A DNA stretch of 64,000 nt from Ricinus communis (taxonomy: Eukaryota; Streptophyta; Magnoliopsida; Malpighiales; Euphorbiaceae). The notes under the pieces are model-generated. The model was not told where the DNA came from. It ran no database searches and saw only the letters and a program-made list of their open reading frames with translations. The translations under genes and the position numbers were made by a program. The stretch spans positions 10,416,001 through 10,480,000 of the forward strand of contig NC_063257.1 in NCBI RefSeq assembly GCF_019578655.1, in the 5' to 3' direction. Below are positions 22,441-31,656 of this stretch, piece after piece. Every line of letters begins with the position of its first letter. Within the stretch, counting starts at the first letter, position 1.

Positions 22441-23734
22441 TTTTTAAACATCTTAAAAAAATAAAATCAAATTAAATTAACTTTATATAGTGAATAATTC
22501 CTTATTAGTATCTCCATGCAACGCGCATATAATGAGTTCACATTTTGAAATTAGATGATTAACACATACTATATTTCTAATATTTTTGCTTATACCATTA
22601 ATGGTACCCTCCTCTTATGTTTTCCATCCCTTTTTTCTCTAGTTTTTGTAGCAGTTTAATAACTAATTTTTTACAATACTTCATGCTTTAATGGTGCTTT
22701 TTTTGTTACTTGTTGTCGTTGTTGCAAATATCCTGAAAATCTTGGTGCAAATGTCCTTGCCATTGTTGTTGGGTTTACTTAGATTGCAAAGTGACATGCT
22801 AGTGTGTTTGCCCTTTGAAGGAAAGGATCTGTTGACGATTCAATAATACTGCTTACGGTTTAGACGGTATTTTTTACTGTCCATAACTCAATCCTTCCTG
22901 TTACTGATGGCCATTTTGGTATTGGGTGCCTTTGTTTTGGACCTCCTTCGCCCTTACCATCATAGTTATTTTATTGTTGTTTATTTGGCTTTATTGTGTT
23001 ATTTTGTTCATTTGTGTTTGTGTATGTTTAATTATTAGGTTTTGTTTGGTTAATGCTCCTCTATGAGTATGTTTTTTATTGTCTATGAGTTACATAATTA
23101 AAAAAAAAATATTGGAGTTTATTGCTTCAGCATACCCAATTATTTAAGTGAATTTTAAATATTTTTCCTCTTTCGAGAGAGTTATTTGTATATGTCTTTG
23201 CCACAAAACCAGATACCGAAATTTGGCATATTTTCTCAATCTTCCAATTGGATTACCAGTTTTCTCCCTTCGAACTTCAGCTAATCTTCAAGCTTTGTTG
23301 CTTTTTTAGAGTCCTGATTGTCTATGATTTGGCATTTATTGACCTTTTTTTGTTGATTTTATGCTCCTTGCACTCTTTGTATATTTTTATGGAGGTTTGC
23401 GTTTTACTGATTTATATCTTATGTACCTCTTTTATTAATTGAATTTTTCATTTTAATTGTTCAAAATTGAGAGTTTCCTAAATAATTGTTTCTATTTGCA
23501 TTTATGAAATCCTTTCTTGAAGTTTTAATAGAAATATTACTCTCATTTTTCTTGACTATTTCGAGTATATTATAATTTACATTTAAATGAGTGAGACTGG
23601 TATTTTTTTCAAGTCGAAATGTTATAGACAGTAAAATCATTTTGATGAATGCTGGCTTTGGGCCAAAGAATACATTAGTATTTAACTGGTGCCCATTAAA
23701 CCATCTATATATTAGTATATAGTCTAATCGGTAC
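22441..23734. other. Intergenic DNA, possible decayed retroelement tail
   Basis: No gene is seen. About 22600-23100 is T-rich and GC-richer than its surroundings and ends in an A-run at 23100-23109, which would fit a LINE 3' end, but no protein motif or duplication supports it. Copia LTR sequence, if any is left, would also be here. Confidence 0.35.
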
Positions 23735-24044
23735 AATATATATTTAGACACCTTAATTTTAATTATTTAGTCGCTTTAACATATTAACTTCTAATGCAAC
23801 CTAACAAACATCTAAACTTTATTTTTATAATCTATTAAACACTTTTAGTTTTTGTTTTAACTTAATAGACATCCGGACTTTGTTTAATGATAATATTAAA
23901 ATACCTATACATAATATACGTGGACATGTTGAATGAATTCACATTATATAAATTTATAAATTGAGGTGTCTGTTAAGTTAAATTGAAAATTAAAATATTA
24001 AAGTGATTAAATAATTAAAATTCAGATGTTCAAATATGCATTTT
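23735..24044. mobile_element. Small TIR element (MITE), ~310 bp
   Basis: The left end, from about 23741 (ATTTTAATTATTTAGTCGCTTTAA inside it), is matched by the reverse complement of the right end (ATTTTAATTATTTAATCACTTTAA, back from about 24040). Similarity runs about 90 bp per arm: ..AACCTAACAAACATCTAAACTTTA.. against ..AACTTAACAGACACCTCAATTTA... There is no coding capacity. A target duplication was not identified with confidence. Confidence 0.6.
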
Positions 24045-24349
24045 TTGTGTAATCTTTTGAGACAAAAATATTACTTCTTTAAAAAAAGAAATCAAACTAT
24101 GTAAAAGGAAAAGAAATCAGAAACAAAAGAAGTGTGTTTTCTGGCAATTTAGAATGAGCAAAAAGTTGGCACGTTAAATAGTGCAATAATTTTAATAAAC
24201 AGTACATTTTAATCATTTAGTGCCTGCATTTCATATTCGATTCTTGTTCTTGTTTATTATCAGATAACATTTAGTAATTTTGCTTCTACTTTCCTTGTCT
24301 CTTTGGTGCTATTAAGAGTCTTATTTTCTCACCAAAGGCTTTTAGAACT

Positions 24350-27233
24350 AGGGATGGCAGTCGGACGGATATTTTTAGATATCCGACCTGACGAAATTTT
24401 ATTGGAACGAATTTGGATAGTAATAAATGGATTTGAAATGTTTTTGGAATTTAATTTTATTATATGTGTCGAGTTCGGGTTGGATTCGAGTTTGGATACA
24501 CGGATATCCGTTATCCGAACTCGATTATATAGGCGAATATGGGTATAGAGTACCTGAATCCAAACCCAGTATCTATTTTATTTAAACATGTATTTTGAAG
24601 GGTATCAATAGGTACCCTACCCTAATAAATCCGTTAAGAATTTCTTTTATCATTTTGTGGTCTATGAGCATTGAACTTTAGACTTTTTATAAAAAGAACG
24701 GTCATTCTATCACTAAACCATTTAATAATTTTTATTAAAATGACACATAAATAATATATATATAGATATACACATGCATATAAAATATATACAAATATAC
24801 ATACATATATAATACATATATAATAAAAAATTAAAATTATTAATTTTGTTGCTTGTGAATAAATTTTATGTATTGAAAAAAGAATATATATATCATTTAG
24901 AAAATATTATTATTACCGAATCTATTAACCTTTGCAGCTTATAATTATATAGTGCCAATGATATAAAATAATTTTTTACCATATCATTATATAATAGAAT
25001 TTTAATTTTAACTTTAAATTTTTAATTTTAATTATATGTATCATGTATAGAAATATAAAATATTTTTTTAAATTTAGATATATTATATTATTAAATTTTT
25101 ATTTTTATAATATTAAAAATATATATTTATAAAAAAATAAAATATTATATATAACTTTAGTATTTTGTATTAATAAATTAGAAAATATATTATAGAAATT
25201 ACAAAATAAAAATTTAATTTAAAAAATTACATAATTTTAAATAAAATTATATAATTTTAAAATAATCTAATATAATTCTAAAAAAAATTACAGTTTCTAC
25301 CATACCAAACTAAAAACAACTAAAAACATTTGTCAACAAGCAATTCCTAATTCTATTCTCATCTCATCTCATCTCATCTAATCTCAAACTCACATTAACC
25401 CTCTCAAATCCTCCACCACCCTCACAAACCCTCCTCTCATCGCCAACCTTGCTGCCGTTCCTGTCGTTGCTGCTGCCATTTCCGTCGCTGCTGCCGTTCC
25501 CGTCGCTGTTGCTGCTGTTCCCGTTGCTGCCATTGCCGTTCCCGTTGCTGCCATTGCCGTCGCCCTTGCTGCAGTCGTCGTCGCCCTAGCTGCAGTCGCC
25601 TCCACCCTTGCTGCCGTCGTTTTCAGCCGCTGCTCCAGTCTTCTCAGCCGTTGCTGCCGTCTTCTCAGGTATTGTTGTTGTTTTAATACACTTTTATGGT
25701 GTTGTTGCAGAATAGCAGACCTTGGCTTCTATGGTAATTTTTATTTGATTGAGTTCCTGGCAATATGTCCACTTGATGCTAATTAACCCTGTGGTTTAGA
25801 ATCTATTGGTTTGTAATGATTATCATTTATTGATGAGATTGCAGGACTTTGAACATGCAATTTTTTCAGAATATTTTGAACTAGTTGGCCTTTGAAGGCT
25901 CTTGTGATTTTATTATTATGATTTTTTTTTGTTTTACTGAGATTGAGTTACTGAGAAAGAAATGAATATGAATGTTAAGAAAATACATAAAGGTTGGCTG
26001 GACCATACTTTATTTGCATAAGAGTTTCTCTGTTAACACCATTAATTCATACTGTTATGTTTCAGCTTTATTTTTATCTTGTTTTTTAGGTGGTTATTAG
26101 GTTCTGTCTTTCTTGATAATGCTTTTGGAGTTGTAGAAATAGGGTGGTCTCATTATTTTGGTTGATAAAAAGGAAGCTTATCATGGTCTGAGTGGAGATG
26201 GAATTTGTATAATTATTAAATGCACTAGGAAAATATAATGTCTTCGTTCCCTAGATTGAGGCAAACTTTGTTCATAACAAAAATCATTGCCTTCTGTGTT
26301 TAGGTGGAGCAAGTTTGATTGTATTTATATTATAATGCTATTTAGTGATTATAGAGATGATTGGGATGATTTTTCGTTTTGGATAGCATCCTATTGGCTT
26401 TTTCTCTTTTTCTTTTTTTATGAAATGAAAGCCTATTTGAGCACGGTTGATATGTATATATATATTATCTTTCTTTAAATTAAGTTTTGCAACATATTTT
26501 ATATACTCTCACCCTTATTTTTTTATTTTTAGGATATTCTTCAACTGCAGAAGCAAGTTGATTATATATTTATTTGAAGAAGATGTTAAATTATAATATA
26601 TATTTCTATGAAGTTGTTGTAGAGTAAGTGTTATTTAAATATTTCTTTTAATAATAGTTATAAGCATATCTATTTTTTTTTGTATTTAATATGGTAATTG
26701 TGTATTTTTTCAAAGTGGTAGATAAATACTCTTAAATATGGAGTTTTGGAAGATGTACAAGTTGTAAAAGATATTGCATCTTATTTGGCTTTTTATTATT
26801 TAGAATATTATTTTAAATTTATTGAATTTATGCTTGGTTGTATTAATATATTGAACATTTAAAGTTGGATACTTATATTTATTAATTTATATTGTAATTT
26901 TTTTGTTTTTATTAATTTTTATTAATATATTTTAGAATTGAATTATTGTAAACGGATTTAGTAAATGGGTACCCATTTAATTACCCGAATATTTATATAA
27001 ATGGGTTTTTGAAGGATTGGGTATCCGTTACCCATTTTAATAGTCATTTAATTTAAATAGGTTTTAAACGGGTATAGATAGTATGCGGATATTCCTATTC
27101 GGATTTGGGATGGTTTCAGGTAATAAAGACAATTTTTTAAACCGATTTGAGACGGGTTCGGCTATGTGCTATTTAAATGGGTTTGGGTTTGGATATTGAT
27201 AAATGGGCAGGTATCCTATCCATTTGCCATCCA
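24350..27233. mobile_element. hAT-like non-autonomous element (~2.9 kb)
   Basis: The left end reads TAGGGATGGCAG and the right end, in reverse complement, reads TAGTGGATGGCAAA. These short imperfect terminal repeats are of the GGGATGGCA type known from plant hAT elements. Sub-terminal parts at both ends carry repeated GGGTA/ATCCG words (24360-24640; 26950-27220), as hAT elements do. No transposase motif is seen. The middle has a GC-rich repeat block (25437-25671) and AT-rich sequence with intron-like features. No clear 8-bp target duplication was found, so the limits stay provisional. Confidence 0.5.
25437..25671. repeat. GC-rich GCTGCCGTT-type low-complexity block inside the hAT-like element
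   Basis: This is a run of variations on GCTGCCGTTSCCGTTGCT, in sharp contrast to the AT-rich surroundings. The plus strand reads as an Ala/Val-rich frame (VPVAAIAVPVAAIAV) without an ATG; the minus strand gives an Ala/Thr-rich frame. It ends at CTTCTCAG followed by GTATTG, a possible splice donor, and a TTGCAG acceptor-like word follows at about 25711. It could be the first exon of a transcript carried by the element, or captured host sequence. Neither frame looks like a known protein. Confidence 0.45.
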
Positions 27234-27674
27234 CTATGTTGAAATGCTTGAAAGAGAAGATACACTTCCCATTGCCTTATACTTTCTTTTTTTCCTTTTC
27301 TCCAAACATGTCAAATTTTTTATTATAGAAAACAAGCTCTCAAAAAATGTCCACCAATGCCTTTGAAGGAAACTCCCACCTATGATATGGTTATGATCAT
27401 GCGGTGAGTTCACCTGGTATTAGTATTGGCGTCTATAATTTTGTATCCTGTTGTCTAGTATGTTTTTGCTCATATTATAGTTTATATGGGCTTATGAACT
27501 TAGATTCAGTCAATCATTATCAGAAAGCTGATACACTTTAAATTGCCTTGTGCCAGGCTTGCTTGAACTTGCAGATGGATAGGAGTGAGGCACCTTCTGA
27601 TACGATATTCACTTTCTGGTGCAGGACTTCTAACTGTTCATCATAAGCTTAGAGAAGCTAAAATTCACGTGAGA
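27234..27674 (+). promoter_or_regulatory. Upstream region of the PORR gene, probable 5'-UTR intron
   Basis: A consensus donor (CATGCG then GTGAGTTC, GT at 27404) and an acceptor (ACTTGCAG, ending 27574) could remove a leader intron of about 171 bp. The ATG right after the acceptor opens only a short frame (uORF) out of phase with the main one. The promoter must be within, or overlap, the end of the hAT-like element. A clear TATA box was not recognised. Confidence 0.35.
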
Positions 27675-28874
27675 ATGAGAACCCAGATCTTGAAATCTGT
27701 TTTAAAACACCCATTTATGGTATCTATTACTGTAAGATCTAAAACAACCTCAGGTCAGTATGTAGCATCAAGATCTAGAGATCCTACATTTGAAAAACTA
27801 ATGGAAAAGTATAAAAACCTTGTCAAAGTCATTGCCATTCAAGACCTCATTCTCGCAAATCCCACCAACAGCCCTCCATCAGTATCTGTTGATTTCCTCT
27901 CTAGACTCTCCCAGAAGCTTCACCTCAACCGTGGTGCAGCCTCTTTCCTCCGCAGATACCCTCACATTTTCAACATCTTCTATAACTCCACCTTGTCTCA
28001 ACCCTTTTGCAGATTAACTGACATTGCTCTCCAAATTTCCTGTCAAGAAGCAGAGAGTATAAAAGCTTGCTTGCCAGTTGTTGTTGATCACTTGGTTCGG
28101 CTTTTATCAATGTCCACATCCAAATCTTTGCCACTTCGTGCCATCTTCAAGGTTTGGAGGGAGTTAGGGCTTCCTGATGATTTTGAGGACTCTCTGATAT
28201 CCCAAAATCCGCATCTATTTAGACTGTGTGATGCCCATGAGCCCAATACACATATTTTGAAACTAGTGGAGGAAATTCCTGACAACCATTTCTCGGCAGC
28301 AGTTGATATTTGGCGGGTCACTGAGTGCTGTAAGGAGGATTGCAGTGTTGATAGAACAGAAATTCAATTCAGTTTCAAACATCAGTATCCTCCTGGAATG
28401 AGGGTGAGCAAGAATTTCAGGGCTAAGGTCAAGGAATGGCAGAGATTGCCATACATAGGGCCCTATGAGAAGATGGGAGAGAATAAGAGGTCTAAAGCAG
28501 GAATGATGGGATTGGAGAAGCGATCAGTGGCAATTGTGCATGAATTCTTGAGTTTGACAGTGGAGAAGATGGTGGAAGTGGAGAAGATCAGCCATTTTAG
28601 GAAAAGTTTTGGAATTGATTTAAACATAAGAGACATGTTCTTGGATCATCCAGGCATATTTTATTTGTCTACAAAGGGGAAGAGACATACAGTTTTTCTC
28701 AGGGAAGCATATGAGAGGGGTCGCTTAATTGATCCTAATCCGGTATATGATGTTAGGAGAAAACTTCTTGATCTTGTCATTCTGGGTCGCCGTAGTCTGC
28801 TTGTTAATAAATCAAATCCTGGTGAAACTAGACAGGGTGAAGAGTGTGGATTACAAAATGAGATTAATGACTGA
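27675..28874 (+). CDS. PORR-domain organellar RNA-splicing factor (WTF1/RPD1 family), 399 aa
   Basis: Plant organelle RNA recognition (PORR) proteins bind group II introns in mitochondria or chloroplasts and help splice them. Here the first ~35 residues are rich in Arg, Lys and Ser with no acidic residues (MRTQILKSVLKHPFM...), as in a transit peptide, probably mitochondrial. The PORR domain follows from RDPTFEKLMEKYKNL through ILANPTNSPPSVSVDFLSRL, LHLNRGAASFLRRYPHIF, LPLRAIFKVWRELGLPDDFEDSLI and ending near the motif DMFLDHPGIFYLSTKGKRHTVFLREAY. Length and the single coding exon are normal for the family. The frame is open 30 codons upstream, but without ATG, so I use the ATG at 27675. The sequence resembles WTF9 of Arabidopsis most closely as far as I recall; that orthology is an inference. 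The polar tail after ~380 varies in the family. Confidence 0.93.
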   Translation: MRTQILKSVLKHPFMVSITVRSKTTSGQYVASRSRDPTFEKLMEKYKNLVKVIAIQDLILANPTNSPPSVSVDFLSRLSQKLHLNRGAASFLRRYPHIFNIFYNSTLSQPFCRLTDIALQISCQEAESIKACLPVVVDHLVRLLSMSTSKSLPLRAIFKVWRELGLPDDFEDSLISQNPHLFRLCDAHEPNTHILKLVEEIPDNHFSAAVDIWRVTECCKEDCSVDRTEIQFSFKHQYPPGMRVSKNFRAKVKEWQRLPYIGPYEKMGENKRSKAGMMGLEKRSVAIVHEFLSLTVEKMVEVEKISHFRKSFGIDLNIRDMFLDHPGIFYLSTKGKRHTVFLREAYERGRLIDPNPVYDVRRKLLDLVILGRRSLLVNKSNPGETRQGEECGLQNEIND

Positions 28875-29511
28875 CGTAATGAATTGTCATCTGTTACTTC
28901 TCTACCAATAATCACTGACTTGTTTCATTTGCATGGATTGCACATATCACTTGGGTTGCATGGCTATGCTTGTCTTGATTAGGCTTTTATGATGAAGAGA
29001 TAAGAATCTGACAGGACAAAAATGGCCTGAATTAGAAGCAGTGCACATCTCTGGAATCTAACATTTCTGGCCCCAATGCTTCTGTTACTGCTACACCAAT
29101 AGCTGACAAAGTTGAGGGACTCCTCGACTACAGAGGTCTCCAGTGCACTAGACAATCTCATGTGGATGGAAATCAGTTATCATTACAGGTGAAGCTGTTT
29201 TAATTTATTATTATTATTATTATTGTTGATTCCTTGACTACAAGTTCCCGCTGGCCTTGATTTAGAATAAGAAATGGGGCCGCTTTCTATGCTTCTTTTC
29301 TTTTCAACTCCATCATTATTTGTTACAAGTTGCAAAGCAAATTAGCAGTTTTAAAATGTAAATAAGAATAGATATTGAAGGGAATAGGCTTGTTTCTACC
29401 CATAGAATGTCTACTTAGCCACTGTCAATGTGGAAATTGCAACTTCTATGGCAATGAGATAGGATCGATTTATTTTACTACATAATCAAACCAACACAAA
29501 CATAAGATAGA
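28875..29511. other. 3' flank of the PORR gene
   Basis: No second gene is seen. The first few hundred bases keep a moderate GC content and are probably 3' untranslated sequence. An ATT microsatellite lies at about 29206-29224. Confidence 0.4.
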
Positions 29512-29528
29512 AACAAGTGCTTGTTCTT
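29512..29528. repeat. Target-site duplication of the LINE fragment, left copy
   Basis: AACAAGTGCTTGTTCTT, identical to 29859-29875. The target itself is nearly palindromic (AACAAG / CTTGTT). The identity suggests a fairly young insertion. Confidence 0.85.
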
Positions 29529-29858
29529 GGGAACGCCTTGTTTGATTTCCTCCAGGCGTACCTGGTTGTGAATCCTCTTATTTCTGGTCGTTTGGTCCCT
29601 GTTCGCAGCGGAGCGTTGCAGCCACACGCTTTCTCTAGCGGCGGTGGAGCAGGAAGCTTGTTTCTCTGCAGCTTCTTTCTGACTAGGGAAGTTCTTAGTT
29701 ATTGGGCCATCGTGGGCAAGTTTCAAATGCATGTAGGCCATGTACCGTTTAATTGCAGTCTTTTCTGAACTCCTATTTTTCATCTCTTGTAATGTTTGGG
29801 TCCTAACCCTTTTTCAATGAAATTCTTCTTTTGATAAAAAAAAAAAAAAAAAAAAGAG
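29529..29858 (+). mobile_element. 5'-truncated LINE 3' end with poly-A tail
   Basis: The fragment is relatively GC-rich, ends with TTCAATGAAATTCTTCTTTTGAT and a run of about 20 A (29836-29855), which is typical of plant L1 LINE 3' ends. It is flanked by a perfect 17-bp duplication AACAAGTGCTTGTTCTT at 29512-29528 and 29859-29875. Only the last ~330 bp of the element was inserted, as with abortive target-primed reverse transcription. The 83-codon open frame inside it is therefore not a gene. Confidence 0.85.
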
Positions 29859-29875
29859 AACAAGTGCTTGTTCTT
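29859..29875. repeat. Target-site duplication of the LINE fragment, right copy
   Basis: The same 17 bases as 29512-29528, directly after the poly-A tail (three bases, GAG, intervene). Confidence 0.85.
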
Positions 29876-30478
29876 AGAGGCTGTTTCCACTGATTATCAT
29901 GTATGTTCATTTCTTCATATATAAGTATTGTTGTTGCAATAAGTTAGAATCAATTTATTTATGTCATTGTTATTTATATAGTGCTTGGTTGAAATTTATA
30001 AAATTTATATAATTTATTTATGAATTTAGAATTTATATACTTTAAATAGAGTGAAAATTAATTCAGTATTCTACATAATTAAATATATATGAAATTTCTT
30101 AAGGAGTTTTTTTCTTTGTGTGTTCATAATTGCGCTTCTGAATTTTATGTGTGTGTGTGTTTTCTCTAATAATCTTACCTTTGTTTAACAGATTTTTCTA
30201 ACTCCTAATTTTATTATAGTAAGTACTCTTTCAACAGACTTCTAACTCCGTTAAAAAAATAACATTCTAAACCTCTAAATATTTTTTTTCTTATTAAACT
30301 CTACACTTTATTATTTTGTCTATTAAGCCCCAAGATCCCATGGATATTCTCTTTTATTTATCTATTTTTATAAAATCTTGCTTTAATTTTATTTTATACT
30401 TTTAAATAGTACCAGATAAATCTTTTTAATATGATTGGATATAGATTTCGTATTCTAATTGTTTATAATAAATATAAT
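29876..30478. other. AT-rich intergenic DNA, no gene seen
   Basis: It has a short GT microsatellite at about 30151-30162. The words around 30230-30350 resemble the terminal part of a decayed TIR element, without a matching partner that I could find. Confidence 0.4.
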
Positions 30479-30735
30479 TAGGCCTTTCAAATTTTGTGTC
30501 TTTTCATAATTGGAATTTTGAACTTCATTTTAGTTTAGTTGAAATTCTCAAATTTTCAATTTTTTTATAATTAAGTTCTTTTCTCCTGCGCTTTAAACGG
30601 AATTTAGTGCCCGTTATGCTTGATGTTTGCTAAGAAAGAATTTAATTATAACAAGATTTTAAATATAGGGATCCAATCAAGTTGAAATAAAGTTAAAGGG
30701 CTCAATTACAAAAACACAAAGTTCGGAGGTTCAAT
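30479..30735. mobile_element. Small TIR element (MITE), ~255 bp
   Basis: The left end CCTTTCAAATTTTGTGTCTTT..ATAATTGGAATTTTGAACTTCATTT matches the reverse complement of the right end CCTCCGAACTTTGTGTTTTT..GTAATTGAGCCCTTTAACTTTATTT. The arms are about 60 bp and diverged. The middle is short and non-coding. No certain target duplication was found. Confidence 0.5.
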
Positions 30736-31228
30736 TATACTATTAACCCTTTCTATAATTGGACTTGAGTTATTTTTTATTTTTACAGATTTCCAAAAAT
30801 GAACCCATTTTAGTCCAACTCCAAAATCCATTTATCAAATTTGTGAAACTAAATTGCGTGCTTGTCAAAGTTTTAACCTAAAAGAAAAAACTAACATATA
30901 TTATTAAGTGAATGCTTTTTTTATTTCATTCGTCTAAATATTAATTTTGGTTCGATTAAAAAAAATTATATTTATTTTATCAAATATATATTTACTTTTA
31001 CTTTAATTAAAAATTATTAAATTATCAATTAAAATAAAAATAAAAATAAAAAAACTAATAAAATAAAACAAAATAAAAATTAAAAGACTTTCTTTTTTAA
31101 AAAAACTAAGAACTTAAAAGGACGCATTTTGCTAAAAAGAAATTCCAATTTAACTTATACTATCATTGCATGTTGCATGTGGTGTCCCAACAAACTTCAC
31201 CCAAATTTGGAATTTAACAAAACGCATA

Positions 31229-31390
31229 TTTAGCTCCCTAAGACTTTTGCATTTTGTGCAATCGAGTCTCTTAACTTTAATTTTTGTTAGAATGAAGCTC
31301 AATCTATGCAAACACAAATTAAACCCAATTGTACTACAATAAAGCTGAGGGAGTCAATTGCAAAATAACAAAAAAATGCAGGGACCAAAC
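31229..31390. mobile_element. Small TIR element (MITE) close upstream of the NPF promoter, ~160 bp
   Basis: The left end TTTAGCTCCCTAAGACTTTTGCATTTTGTGCAATCGAGTC matches the reverse complement of the right end TTTGGTCCCTGCATTTTTTTGTTATTTTGCAATTGACTC. The arms extend about 55 bp. It ends about 150 bp before the TATA box of the transporter gene, so it lies in the proximal promoter. Confidence 0.55.
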
Positions 31391-31542
31391 ACTGAAACAC
31401 GCAAACAGTAGATTACAAAAAAGAAAATCTACACATGACGCAAATCCTTGTCAAGATCTGTAGACTCTTTTACTACAAACCAAAAGACGACGAGAAAAAG
31501 AAAACAACCGCACACGACGACACTGGCAACACCATCAAAGCC

Positions 31543-31552
31543 TATATAAAAA
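31543..31552 (+). promoter_or_regulatory. TATA box of the NPF transporter gene
   Basis: TATATAAAAA lies 114 bp before the chosen ATG at 31657, in the expected range for a plant promoter with a leader of about 80 bp. The GC content rises right after it. Confidence 0.65.
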
Positions 31553-31656
31553 GAACAACACGTTGAAAAGGAGTGGCTGCTATTCTATTCGATATAATTG
31601 CCTGATTATAGAGAGAACCAGGATAACGCCTGGTGCGGGCTGGTGGCTACAGAGAA

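Noticed and set aside
25390..25605. Minus-strand Ala/Thr-rich frame of 71 codons
   Set aside because: It is a by-product of the GCTGCCGTT-type repeat; repeats of period 3 leave frames open on both strands. There is no domain and no plausible promoter.
27585..27674. N-terminal extension of the PORR protein by 30 codons
   Set aside because: The extension has only a GTG at its start and a likely 5'-UTR intron acceptor lies just before it. The ATG at 27675 gives a normal transit-peptide-like start.
29517..29768. 83-codon plus-strand frame and the overlapping minus-strand frame of 101 codons
   Set aside because: Both lie inside the truncated LINE 3' end bounded by the 17-bp duplication, so neither is an independent gene.
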